Assembly: GCF_013410115.1 (NCBI RefSeq)
Contig: NZ_JACCCV010000003.1
Span: 62,001-126,000 of the forward strand
Length of the DNA: 64,000 nt
Direction: 5' to 3'
Source of the DNA: Tunturiibacter gelidiferens
GTDB lineage: Bacteria; Acidobacteriota; Terriglobia; Terriglobales; Acidobacteriaceae
A model generated the notes under the pieces. That model was given only the letters and a program-made list of their open reading frames with translations, had not been told where the DNA came from and searched no databases. Position 1 is the first letter of the stretch. Each line of letters starts with the position of its first letter. Shown piece after piece: positions 17,560 through 26,833 of the stretch. The position numbers and the translations under genes were made by a program.

Positions 17560-17577
17560 ACAATTTAGGAGCTATCC

Positions 17578-20500
17578 GTGCTGAACATCCCCAAGCCTCT
17601 CAGTGCTGGCAAAGCGCAAACCTATCACAAGCTCGAGTTCACTTCTGAGGCCTCGAATTACTACAAACAGGGCGACACCGTTCAGGGCGAATGGCAGGGC
17701 CAACTTGCCGCCAAGATGGGGCTGAGCGGCACAGTCACAGCCGAGGAGTTCGCTCGGCTGACCGAGGGCCGACATCCCCAGACGGACGAGCAGATGGTGA
17801 AGCATCGCGAAGGAAAGGAGTACAAGAATGCCGATGGCTCGATTACCAAGCCGGTCGAACACCGGGCCGCGTGGGACGCTACGTTCTCGGCTCCAAAATC
17901 CGTCTCGCTCACCGCTCTGGTCGGTGGCGATGATCGGGTGAGACAGGCCCACGGCGAGGCCGTCACGGTGGCGCTAACGGAGCTTGAGCAGTACACCCAA
18001 GCGCGGATCGGCGGTAACAATCCAGCCGAGACGACCGGCAAGTTTGTTGCCGCGAAGTTCGAGCATGACACCGCCCGTCCGGTCGACGGCTACGCCGCGC
18101 CCCAGCTCCACACCCACGTCGTCATCTTCAACGTTACGGAGCGCGAGGACGGTAGCACCCGCGCCCTCCAGTCGCTAAGTTTCTTCGAAACCCAAAACTA
18201 TGCGACGGCGGTGTATCAGTCCGTCTTGACCTACAAATTGCGCGACTTGGGGTACGAGATCGAGGCGGGCCGCAGTGGTGCGCCCGAGATCAAGGGCTAC
18301 TCCCAGGAGTATCTTGACGCATCGAGCCCACGCAACCAGTTGATTAGAGAAAATCTCGCCAAGTCCGGTCACAGCGGAGCCGAGGCCGCACAGATCGCGG
18401 CTCTTGCAACTCGCGACAAAAAGCAGATTCTCGCGCCGGAGCAGGTGCTCGCTGCACACCGGGAGATCGCAGAATCGTTCGGGAATGAGGCGGCTACCGT
18501 GGTCGCAGAGGCACGCACACGGGCAGAACGCCAAGAACGAAAACCGGACAGTCTTGTCACGAAAGCGAAGGAGGCCGTCACCTATGCGCGGAGCAGCAAT
18601 TTCGAACGCGAGGCCGTGGTTGACGAGCGTATGCTCATGCGCGATGCCCTCCGGCATGGCATGGGTGAGACGACCTTCGACCAGGTACGGGCTGAGTTTG
18701 ATGCCCGTCACAAGCAAGGAGACTTCCAGCAACTCAAGGGCGGAAAGCACGACAGTGGACGGAGCTTCACCACGCCGGAGACGATTGCCAACGAGCGTGC
18801 GAACGTGGCGCATGTCATCAGTGGACAACAAACCGTTGAACCGATGATGTCCGAAGATCGAGCCGCAGCGCATTCATCGAAGATGACATCATTCAACTCT
18901 GCGCAGAGGACCGTGATCCAGGAGGTTCTTTCCTCGTCCGATCGCATCCACGGACTTCAGGGACTCGCCGGGACCGGGAAGACAACTGTCCTTCAAAGCA
19001 TTCGCGATGGAGCCGAAAAGAGCGGCTATGCCGTCGAGGGCTTCGCTCCCACGTCGCGGGCCGCAGGCCAGCTCCGCGACGCCGGGATCAGCGCCACGAC
19101 GCTCCAGAGCTTCCTTGCGCGAGGCAGCCAGGGCCAGACGGCGGGCGATCCTGCCAGCCGACATCTCTATCTGCTCGACGAATCCAGCCTTACGAGCACA
19201 ACGCAGATGCGTTCCTTCCTGGAGAAGATCCAACCCCAAGACCGAGTGCTCTTGATCGGGGACACCCGGCAGCATCAAGGTGTGGATGCGGGTCGCCCGT
19301 TTCAGCAGATGCAGGAGGCCGGGATGCGGACCTCACAGCTAGACCAAATTGTCCGCCAAAGGAACAACCCCGAGTTACTTGAAGCCGTGCAACTTCTCGC
19401 GACGGGTAAGACAGTTGAAGGCGTCCAAATGCTACGGGACCAAGGGCGCGTAAGCGAAGTGAAGGACGCGAAAGAACGCATCAATGCCATCGCGAGTGAT
19501 TACGTCGCGAAGCCCGAGCACACCATAATTGTGTCCCCTGATAACCGGAGCCGCCAGCTCATCAACCAAGCGATTCGCGTGGAATTGCATCACAATGGCA
19601 CCCTCGCAAGCGATGACAGGGAGTTCCGTACACTCTCCCAGCGCTCGGATATGACCGGCGCGGATCGGGAGTGGGCGGCGCGTTACCAAGTCGGCGACAT
19701 CGTCGAATACAACACCGGCAGTAAGGCTCTCCAACTCAAGCGCGGCGCGACGGCAACCGTCATCTGGGCGGATGGCCGGAGCAACACCCTCACTCTCATG
19801 CGCGAAGACGGGCAGACAGTGACCTACGATCCAACCAGGCTGAAAGGGGTGAACGTCTACCGAGAGGTCACTCGTGAGTTCGCGACGGGTGATCGAATCC
19901 AGTTCACAGCCAACAACAAAGACCTCGGAATTAGTAATCGTGACCTCGCCACGATCCAAAATCTCCAGGACGGACAGATCACCGTCCGAATGGATGGTAA
20001 AGAAGCCCGCACCGTCTCCTTCGATCCCACCCAGGTGCGAACCTTCGATCACGGCTACGCCGTGACCTCACACAGCTCCCAGGGGCTCACCGAGCGCCGC
20101 GTCATCGCCAATATCGACACGGATTCGTCACGTACGCTCATCAACACCCGGCTCGCCTATGTTGCTGTCTCGCGGGCGTCGGACGACGCGAGGATCTACA
20201 CGAACGATGCCGAAACACTCGGCTCGCGGCTGGCGAACGAAGTGAACAAGACCGCCGCGCTCGACTTCGCCCCAGCCAAACAGCAGGCCGCGTCGGCCAG
20301 CTCCGCACCGACAATCAACCAATATGCAAATCGAGATCACCGTCTCGCCGCCGTCGCGCAGGCCTACGCCGAACGACCGGAGAGTACGGTCGTCGTCGCT
20401 CGTGACCCGGCGGAACGAGGCGAACTCAATCGGCTTATTCGCTCTGACCTCCAGAGACAGGGGCAGGTCTCCCCAGATAGCAGCTCCGTCACGGTCTTTG

Positions 20501-21240
20501 TCGAGCAGCCCGTCAGCAATCGTAAGCTCGCCTCGCAATACACACCCGGCGATCTCATCCAGTACCGGCATGGGAGCCCAAAGATCGACGGTATCCCCCA
20601 TAACAGCATCGCGACCGTCTTGTCAGTCGATGCACGGACCAACAGTCTAACCGTTCAGACAGCTAGCGGAGACGAGTCCACATACAGTCCGCATCTCTCG
20701 AAGACCATGACGGCAGAGAGCGTCGTCTATCGTCAGGAGCAACGCGAAATCGCCGCAGGCGATCGCATTCAGTTCACCCGCGCCGACTCCGATCGCAACA
20801 TCCGCAAAGGAGAGCTGGGAATCATAACCGGCATCAATGACGCAAAGGCCTTGGATATCCGGATGGATACAGGATCAGTCGTGCAGCTAGGTGGCGATCA
20901 AACCCGCCACCTAGATCATGGCTATGCGGTCGACAGGATCAAGGTGGGTTCTCCCGAGCGCATTCTTTTCACACAGGACGCAACAGCCAACGGGCGCGAG
21001 ATCGCTTCGCTCTCACGCAACGGAAGAGAGGTCAATATCTACACCTCCGATGGATCTACAACGCATAACCAGGAGCAGTCACAGCCAGTTCAAAACCAGA
21101 TGACGCAATCGCCCACCGGACTTCCACAACAACCACAGCTCGACTCCCCAGCCGTCGCTAACATCCAGCAACCTGCCCCAACCGTCGCCAACATCCCGCA
21201 GCCGACTACTCCCGAGATCAGGATTCGGATGGGGCGATAA
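17578..21240 (+). CDS. MOBF family relaxase-helicase (TrwC/TraI type)
   Basis: This 1220-residue protein has an N-terminal relaxase domain with Tyr residues at 16 and 28-29 and the metal-binding HUH motif QLHTHVVIFN near residue 180. The GEWQGQLAAKMGLSG stretch matches TrwC-like relaxases. A superfamily 1 helicase follows with Walker A (GLAGTGKTT, about 462), LLDESSL and GYAVTSHSSQGLT. From about residue 920 a second copy of the post-Walker region appears (TPGDLIQY...DHGYAVDRI) but without the SHSSQGLT or VSRA motifs. The tail is Gln/Pro-rich. Start GTG has AGGAG before it. It nicks oriT and unwinds the transferred strand. Confidence 0.95.
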   Translation: MLNIPKPLSAGKAQTYHKLEFTSEASNYYKQGDTVQGEWQGQLAAKMGLSGTVTAEEFARLTEGRHPQTDEQMVKHREGKEYKNADGSITKPVEHRAAWDATFSAPKSVSLTALVGGDDRVRQAHGEAVTVALTELEQYTQARIGGNNPAETTGKFVAAKFEHDTARPVDGYAAPQLHTHVVIFNVTEREDGSTRALQSLSFFETQNYATAVYQSVLTYKLRDLGYEIEAGRSGAPEIKGYSQEYLDASSPRNQLIRENLAKSGHSGAEAAQIAALATRDKKQILAPEQVLAAHREIAESFGNEAATVVAEARTRAERQERKPDSLVTKAKEAVTYARSSNFEREAVVDERMLMRDALRHGMGETTFDQVRAEFDARHKQGDFQQLKGGKHDSGRSFTTPETIANERANVAHVISGQQTVEPMMSEDRAAAHSSKMTSFNSAQRTVIQEVLSSSDRIHGLQGLAGTGKTTVLQSIRDGAEKSGYAVEGFAPTSRAAGQLRDAGISATTLQSFLARGSQGQTAGDPASRHLYLLDESSLTSTTQMRSFLEKIQPQDRVLLIGDTRQHQGVDAGRPFQQMQEAGMRTSQLDQIVRQRNNPELLEAVQLLATGKTVEGVQMLRDQGRVSEVKDAKERINAIASDYVAKPEHTIIVSPDNRSRQLINQAIRVELHHNGTLASDDREFRTLSQRSDMTGADREWAARYQVGDIVEYNTGSKALQLKRGATATVIWADGRSNTLTLMREDGQTVTYDPTRLKGVNVYREVTREFATGDRIQFTANNKDLGISNRDLATIQNLQDGQITVRMDGKEARTVSFDPTQVRTFDHGYAVTSHSSQGLTERRVIANIDTDSSRTLINTRLAYVAVSRASDDARIYTNDAETLGSRLANEVNKTAALDFAPAKQQAASASSAPTINQYANRDHRLAAVAQAYAERPESTVVVARDPAERGELNRLIRSDLQRQGQVSPDSSSVTVFVEQPVSNRKLASQYTPGDLIQYRHGSPKIDGIPHNSIATVLSVDARTNSLTVQTASGDESTYSPHLSKTMTAESVVYRQEQREIAAGDRIQFTRADSDRNIRKGELGIITGINDAKALDIRMDTGSVVQLGGDQTRHLDHGYAVDRIKVGSPERILFTQDATANGREIASLSRNGREVNIYTSDGSTTHNQEQSQPVQNQMTQSPTGLPQQPQLDSPAVANIQQPAPTVANIPQPTTPEIRIRMGR

Positions 21241-21295
21241 CGACGACGCTCCACTGCATGATTCAATAGCCCTAAGCGAAAGGATTCTCCCCCCT

Positions 21296-22021
21296 ATGAG
21301 CTTCACCTCGTTCCGCTCGCACTCCCTCCGTGTCCTCACCGTCACGGCCGCCGCCGCAACCCTCTCCGTTAGCGCCTTCGCCGCACCCAATAGCCGTGCG
21401 ATGCGTGAGGCCCTGGTCGCCGACTATCCCCTCACACAGGTTGGCCAGGTCATGTTTAAGACCGACTACACCCGGATCACCAAGCCCGGTGTCATCCTTG
21501 CAGTCCGTCTTCCCGGCATCTACGCCGACGTAGCGAACACCCAGAATGCAATCGTGAACACGAACTACGCCAATGGGCAGATCACCCAGGCAACAGGTTT
21601 CGCCGCGGCCTTCGGCGGCAGCACCGCCCAATCGCGCACTTTGAATCCTAACGAGAAGGTCTATGTCACGGATATCCTCGTAAAGCGTGACGCTGTGCAG
21701 ATTGAATTGCTCACCGTCGATGTGGCCACACTCGGCGACGGTATGAGCACGCGGTATCGAGCCGAGTTGAACGTCAAGCTTCCGGGGCTCGACACCATGA
21801 CCCCTGATGACGCGAAGAAGATGATTGATAAGGTCATCGCCGACCCAGCAGTCGCTTCAGCGGTCGAGAGTAAAACCGTGAAACTCGGCATGAACCCGGA
21901 CGAAGTAAAGCAGTCGCTCGGCAACCCAGACAAGATTGTCGACCTCGGAGCCAAGCAGGCCTTCATCTACAAAGACATGAAGATCGTCTTTGTGGATGGA
22001 AAGGTCTCTGACGTTCAATAG
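21296..22021 (+). CDS. secreted protein of unknown function at the end of the transfer region
   Basis: This 241-residue protein has a signal peptide ending near SAFAAPNS. The mature part has a beta-rich middle and a C-terminal segment (KLGMNPDEVKQSLGNPDKIVDLGAKQAFIYKDMKIVFVDGKVSDV). That segment looks like the small BamE/SmpA-type fold in which a GM-x-x-x-EV-x-x-x-LG-x-P motif is typical. The first part is not recognised. It follows the relaxase by 55 bp on the same strand and may be an envelope cargo or accessory factor of the element. Confidence 0.7.
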   Translation: MSFTSFRSHSLRVLTVTAAAATLSVSAFAAPNSRAMREALVADYPLTQVGQVMFKTDYTRITKPGVILAVRLPGIYADVANTQNAIVNTNYANGQITQATGFAAAFGGSTAQSRTLNPNEKVYVTDILVKRDAVQIELLTVDVATLGDGMSTRYRAELNVKLPGLDTMTPDDAKKMIDKVIADPAVASAVESKTVKLGMNPDEVKQSLGNPDKIVDLGAKQAFIYKDMKIVFVDGKVSDVQ

Positions 22022-22220
22022 GAGTCACCACACCAAACGTCCAAAATCGTACGCTTAGGTTTGTTGCGAAAACCTATCGCCTTTAGGAAGCCAATCGCAA
22101 TACGTATATGCAATGCGAAATACGGGGCTTTCCTGCAAGTGGAGGATCGTTGCAGTAAACCTTCGTTTGCGCAATGGCGTTCCGACGGGGATTGTCTATT
22201 CGAGGAGACGAGCATCACGC

Positions 22221-23708
22221 TCATTCCTGAAAGGGCCATAACCCAAACACTTCGAGCAATGGCTTTTGGTTTCCTAGGATCAGGGTATCTGCAGTTTGAG
22301 CAGGAGTGAGATGACCCGGCGGAAGTTTATCCGTGTCCGCAAGAAAAAAGCCGGCCATCGCGAGAACTTTTGTCGCTTGGCGTAAGTCGGCCGATGAGAC
22401 TTTATCGAGAGTGTCCTCGGCAGAGTGCGCCTGCTCGGAGTATCCCGGTGCTCGTACAAGTGGAGCGATGCCCGGTAATCCCTCCAAGGTGAAAGCATAC
22501 GCATCTGTCATAAACAGCCATCCTTCGGTCGGAGGTTTTAGCTCAAGCTGGGGAGTCATGTCATTGAAGTGCGTCAGCAGCGGCAACAGCTCGGGGTGAC
22601 CCGCAGTGGGCAATTGGATGATGGGTCCAGCACCCCAGTCCAGCGCGAACGCTGCAACAATATTGGCCATCTCCGCCGCATGTTGGCGGACATACGCCCG
22701 CGACCCAAGCAGCCCCTCTTCTTCTCCGGTAAAGAGAACAAAACGAATTGTGCGCTCAGGATGTAAGCCTGCCTGAATGAGTGCTTGTGCCGCACCCAGA
22801 ACTGCAGCCGCTCCGAAGCCGTCATCCGTGGCACCTGTCCCAAGATCCCAGGAATCTAGGTGTGCGCCAACCAAAACTATCTCTTTAGGATGAATGACAC
22901 CCGTGATCTCTCCGACGATATTGTTCGATGGAACTGGCCCGGCTGAAAAGCTGTTTTCTACGTCGATGTTTATTCTCACGGGACGATTGAGCCGTAGTAG
23001 ATGCTCAATTAACTTCTGCTGTTCGACAGGAAGATCGACCGCTGCGATCAGCTTCGTATCAATGGTCTCCGGCAACGCTACCGCGACCGGTTCCGAGTGA
23101 ATAATGCCGTTACCGGGCCGTGTATCGTGACGGAGGACGACAACCGCGTGGGCGGCGGTGGCGGCTTGCAGGAGAGGCAAGAGCTGCGAATAGGCGCGCA
23201 TCGGCTTGTCAGGGTTGGAAGCAATGAGCAGTGCTTTGCCCCTCCAGCTTGCCCCGTGCGTTCGTATGAGTGAGTCGAGATGCTCCGCAACATCATTTGC
23301 ATTGACGAGTACAACGGGCACCGGACCACTGTGCTGCGGTGTTGATCCACTCCATCCGTAAGCTGCAACCGGAATTGGCATCGCGAAGGGGGTGACAAGC
23401 GATGCTCTTGCATACCCACGCTTCCAGGCTCGGGGCAATGTCCAGCTTTCGGGATGCACCTGTTGGAGGCCGATCTCGCGCATATGTGCGAGCACCTGGT
23501 TCTCAGCCTTGTGTGCAGCCGCGCTGCCCGATAGCCGAGGGCCGATGCCTTCACAGAGCTCCTCCAACTCAGACATGGGATCGATCTGATCGGCAGTCTT
23601 GGAGATAGTATCCAATTGATCCAGCATGGCTGGAGGGACCGCTTGCCCCCACGAGGGACCGCCAAACATCGAAAGTGCTGTTGCTAGGATCCCGGCGAGT
23701 GCCCGCAT
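22221..23708 (-). CDS. M28 family zinc metallopeptidase, secreted
   Basis: This 495-residue protein has a signal peptide (cut near SWGQAVP). A protease-associated domain occupies the first half. The M28 catalytic domain shows GAHLDSWD (zinc His/Asp) near residue 282, TDDGFGAAAVL, the catalytic Glu pair in FTGEEEGLLGS near 329, and LDWGAGP. A later His in EQAHSAEDTLDKV supplies the last zinc ligand. It probably trims peptides outside the cytoplasm. It converges with the transfer region and is not obviously part of it. Confidence 0.92.
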   Translation of the reverse strand: MRALAGILATALSMFGGPSWGQAVPPAMLDQLDTISKTADQIDPMSELEELCEGIGPRLSGSAAAHKAENQVLAHMREIGLQQVHPESWTLPRAWKRGYARASLVTPFAMPIPVAAYGWSGSTPQHSGPVPVVLVNANDVAEHLDSLIRTHGASWRGKALLIASNPDKPMRAYSQLLPLLQAATAAHAVVVLRHDTRPGNGIIHSEPVAVALPETIDTKLIAAVDLPVEQQKLIEHLLRLNRPVRINIDVENSFSAGPVPSNNIVGEITGVIHPKEIVLVGAHLDSWDLGTGATDDGFGAAAVLGAAQALIQAGLHPERTIRFVLFTGEEEGLLGSRAYVRQHAAEMANIVAAFALDWGAGPIIQLPTAGHPELLPLLTHFNDMTPQLELKPPTEGWLFMTDAYAFTLEGLPGIAPLVRAPGYSEQAHSAEDTLDKVSSADLRQATKVLAMAGFFLADTDKLPPGHLTPAQTADTLILGNQKPLLEVFGLWPFQE

Positions 23709-23804
23709 ATAGAGAGCCTAACTTAGCCGGGCGGGCTCTGCTCAACGCCTTTACTCTCCAGTCCGCCCGAGTTCTTCTCTGGCTTCCTTAGCGTCCGATT
23801 TTTG

Positions 23805-25085
23805 GTGCGCCGTGCGAAGGCACGGTTTCTCAGCGGGTGCGAATCCCGACCGGCAAGGTCGCTCCAGCCGGTAGCAATCGGAGCAGTCGTGGAGGTAACG
23901 AAGCGGCTGAAGCCTCCGGTGTAGAGGGTCATGTAAGTGACTTGGCAAGTATGCAGGCCGTAACGTGAGTGAACGCTGAGCAGGCCTCGAAAGACGCAAT
24001 GCGGAAGCCGACCCGCCCAAAAATCGGGGAAGGCTGCCATCGTGGGGGAAGAGAGCGAAATGTGCACCCTGCGATTCCGCCGGGGTATTGGCGACAGCAT
24101 GCATACAAGAGGGAGACCGATGCAACACGGGAAGCCCATGCGTGGTCGAGTGCAAGGACCAACTGGAAGCCGGTGACGGATCGACCGGGCGCACTGGGGT
24201 GACGGAAAGGCCCGTAGTACTGAGGAAACTGGGTAATGCCAGCGGAGGGAAGGGGCCTTAGTTCAGAACCAACGTTGAAAGTGGGAAAGGACAGGAGATT
24301 GGGAAACCTAGCAACTCCGGAAAGTGTTCAGAGACTGCGGACGGCGTTACATGCAAAAGCGAAGGAAGAACCCGAGTTTCGCTTCTATGCGCTGTATGAC
24401 AAGATCTGCCGGACGGACGTACTGGCACACGCCTATGCATGCTGCCGCGCCAACAAGGGCGCACCAGGTATAGACGGGCTGACGTTCGAAGGGGTCGAAG
24501 CCTATGGAGCAGAACGCTGGCTTGGGAAACTGGCGCAGCAACTCAGGGAAGAGACCTATCGTCCGGAAGCGGTAAGAAGGGTCTATATTCCGAAACCGAA
24601 CGGCAAACTCAGGCCGCTTGGCATTCCGCGACTTGCGGAACGGGTGTGTCAAACGGCGGCAATGCTGATCTTGGAGCCTATCTTCGAGGCCGACATGCCG
24701 CAGGAACAGCATGCCTACCGACAGAATCGGAATGCGCAAAGCGCCGTGCGTGAGGTACACGGGTTACTGGTTAGCGGCCACAAAGATGTCGTGGACGCCG
24801 ACCTATCTGGATACTTCGACACGATCCCGCACGTTGAACTCATGAAATCGGTGGTACGCCGAGTCGTTGATCGGCGCGTGCTGCATCTTGTGAAGATGTG
24901 GCTCGACACTCCGGTTGAAGAGCAGGATGGGCGTGGTCGCAAGAAACGCACGACGGTCAACCGAGACACTAAGCAGGGTATTCCGCAAGGCTCACCAATT
25001 TCACCCCTACTGTCCAATCTGTACATGCGGCGCTTTATCTTGGGGTGGAAGAAGGCGGGCCTGGAACAACGACTTGGTGCGCGGA
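23805..25085 (+). mobile_element. group II intron, 3' truncated
   Basis: The 5' end (GTGCGCCGTGCGAAGGCACG) and the structured GC-rich 430 nt that follow are typical of bacterial group II introns, with their maturase starting about 430 nt inside. The element stops abruptly near 25085, inside the maturase, where IS-derived sequence begins. No domain V/VI or intron 3' end is visible afterwards. It therefore cannot splice. The exact 5' boundary is judged from the GTGCG start. Confidence 0.8.
24236..25085 (+). pseudogene. ltrA: truncated group II intron reverse transcriptase/maturase
   Basis: About 283 residues of a group II intron-encoded protein are intact, from the N-terminal RT-0 part to QGIPQGSPISPLLSNLYMRRF (RT-4) and GLEQRLGARI. 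The protein breaks just before the YADD catalytic motif, so the enzyme is dead and the X and DNA-binding/endonuclease regions are absent. The open frame continues to 25195 but those last residues come from the neighbouring insertion-sequence relic. Two Met-rich upstream in-frame starts exist; ATG at 24236 is used. Confidence 0.88.
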
Positions 25086-25175
25086 TCATCGCGGCATCAA
25101 GAACCGAACTCGATCCATGCTGGGCTTCAAGAGCTTCACGTCTGCCTTCGTCACGATATCTGGCATTGAACATGT
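25082..25175 (+). pseudogene. IS6-type transposase C-terminal relic
   Basis: One frame reads RGIKNRTRSMLGFKSFTSAFVTISGIE, matching the end of IS6-family DDE transposases (usually IKRRTRPMLGFKSF...TLAGIE). Only about 30 residues remain. It joins the broken intron maturase on the left and an oppositely oriented transposase relic on the right, which dates this insertion after the intron. Confidence 0.6.
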
Positions 25176-25302
25176 CCCGGAAGAAGACCTTGTAGAAGTC
25201 TTCGGTTACCAGTTCAAGGCCCAAATCTTCGAACCGGAAGACTTCGCTAATGAACACTCTGTCCTTATGCCAGCTGATGTCGCCGCTATTGTTGACCCTG
25301 CG
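25171..25302 (-). pseudogene. IS481-like transposase C-terminal relic
   Basis: The minus strand encodes RRVNNSGDISWHKDRVFIS and on to DLGLELVTEDFYKVFF, the beta-rich C-terminal extension found after the integrase core of IS481-like transposases. The catalytic core is absent, and the continuing open frame runs antisense to the intron. It is a decayed end only. Confidence 0.6.
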
Positions 25303-25449
25303 GGTGAGGAACCCTTTTGGTTTCTCCCTGCACCCACATCCCGCAAAATCCGGCCTTCGCTCCCCGATTGCGGAGCGCCCTGGACTGGCCTGTTTTTTTG
25401 CTGAGCAGAAAGGCACACGCCACCGGAGTGGCGAGTCAGCCATGGTCAC

Positions 25450-25838
25450 CGTTCTACGTTGGTGACGTAGCGGGCTAAAGGCTTTGAAGTCTCAGGCGCG
25501 TCGCATTCTCACTAAGAAATACCTATAAAACCAACGGAACTTTGCGAATCGTTCTACGCGCGCGCATCAGAATCCGCTTTCTTTACAGATGCATTAATTC
25601 GAAGCGATGCAGTTAGCTGGATGCAGATTCGGCCCACTGGCTACTAGGAATATGTCATATCTTTCGCGCTTCAGCCTTGGTTAGGATCACATCGTCTCCT
25701 GCCCTGGAAGATGGCTCGTCGGCCTCCGGCGAGTTGGATGTGTCGCCATCAATCCTCGGCCTGTGACAGAGCTGATGGTCCCATGCGGGACGTCGTTAGA
25801 CGCCATCGCCGACATATATCTGAGAAGGAGAAACACCG
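25450..25838. other. non-coding stretch before the acyl-CoA operon
   Basis: About 390 bp without a gene I can support. It separates the mobile-element debris from the catabolic operon and should contain the operon promoter. An AAGGAG site lies close to the first start codon. No clear -35/-10 pair or operator was identified. Confidence 0.5.
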
Positions 25839-26777
25839 ATGTCTTCAGAGAATGCTATCCGTCGTATCGCCATCGTTGGAACCGGAGTTATCGGCGCCAG
25901 CTGGGCCGCCCTGTTCCTGGCACATGGTCTCGATGTGGTTGCCACCGACCCAGCCCCCAACGCGGAAGAGAACCTGCGCGAATATGTCGCCAGTGCGTGG
26001 CCTGCGCTTGAGCAGTTGGGGCTGTCTGCCGGGGCCACGAAGGAGCGACTCTCGTTCACCGCCAAGTTGAACGAAGCGCTGCAGGGCGTCGACCTGGTCC
26101 AGGAGAACGGTCCAGAAAAGCCGGACTTCAAGATCAAGTTGTTCGCCGACATGGACGCGCTGACTCCGGCAACCACCATTCTTGCCTCCAGTTCTTCGGG
26201 CATCCCGATTGGCGTTAGCCAGTCGCAGTGCAAACATCCCGAGCGCTGCGTGATCGGACACCCCTTCAATCCTCCTCACCTCGTTCCCCTCGTTGAAATC
26301 GTCGGTGGCGAAAAGACATCGGCTGCCACAATCGAGCGTTCGATGGCGTTCTATGCCTCGATAGGTAAGCGACCGATTCACGTGAAGAAAGAGGTGGTCG
26401 GTCACGTCGCGAACCGTCTTCAGGCCGCTCTTTATCGCGAAGTTGTGTACTTGATCGACCAGGGCGTACTCAGCGTCTCGGACGCGGATGCAGCGGTGAG
26501 CTGGGGACCGGGACTGCGTTGGGGCCTCATGGGACCAAACTTACTCTTCCATCTCGCCGGTGGCCAGGGCGGTATCCATCACTTCATGGAGCACCTCTCA
26601 GGTCCGATGAGCACATGGTGGAAGGACCTCGGCAATCCCGAGTTCACACCCGAACTGAAAGAGAAGATCTCCCGGGGCGTTCTGGAGGAAGCCGGCAACC
26701 AGTCGATCAACGACCTCGCCGAAGAGCGCGACAGGCTCTTGCTCGGACTGCTCGCCCTGAGACGCACCGGGAAGTAG
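25839..26777 (+). CDS. 3-hydroxyacyl-CoA/carnitine dehydrogenase-like NAD-dependent oxidoreductase
   Basis: This 312-residue protein begins with a Rossmann motif (IAIVGTGVIGASWAALF). It contains ASSSSGIP and HPFNPPHLVPLVEIVGG, the catalytic His region of the 3-hydroxyacyl-CoA dehydrogenase superfamily. The single C-terminal domain and about 310-residue size match the lambda-crystallin/L-carnitine dehydrogenase/L-gulonate dehydrogenase branch rather than long fatty-acid oxidation enzymes. It probably oxidises a beta-hydroxy acid or its CoA ester to the 3-keto form. It is the first gene of the operon, with AAGGAG upstream. Substrate is not determined. Confidence 0.85.
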   Translation: MSSENAIRRIAIVGTGVIGASWAALFLAHGLDVVATDPAPNAEENLREYVASAWPALEQLGLSAGATKERLSFTAKLNEALQGVDLVQENGPEKPDFKIKLFADMDALTPATTILASSSSGIPIGVSQSQCKHPERCVIGHPFNPPHLVPLVEIVGGEKTSAATIERSMAFYASIGKRPIHVKKEVVGHVANRLQAALYREVVYLIDQGVLSVSDADAAVSWGPGLRWGLMGPNLLFHLAGGQGGIHHFMEHLSGPMSTWWKDLGNPEFTPELKEKISRGVLEEAGNQSINDLAEERDRLLLGLLALRRTGK

Positions 26778-26833
26778 AGGAGTTCGAGAGTCAACCCTAC
26801 GCAATTGGATGAACGCAAACGGAGAGGAATCCT

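Noticed and set aside
18175-18873. 232-codon open frame antisense to the relaxase gene
   Set aside because: It lies fully inside the relaxase and has no recognisable motif; long antisense frames are expected in GC-rich genes.
24715-25449. 244-codon minus-strand frame across the intron and IS relics
   Set aside because: Only about 44 residues match a transposase end; the rest is antisense to the intron maturase.
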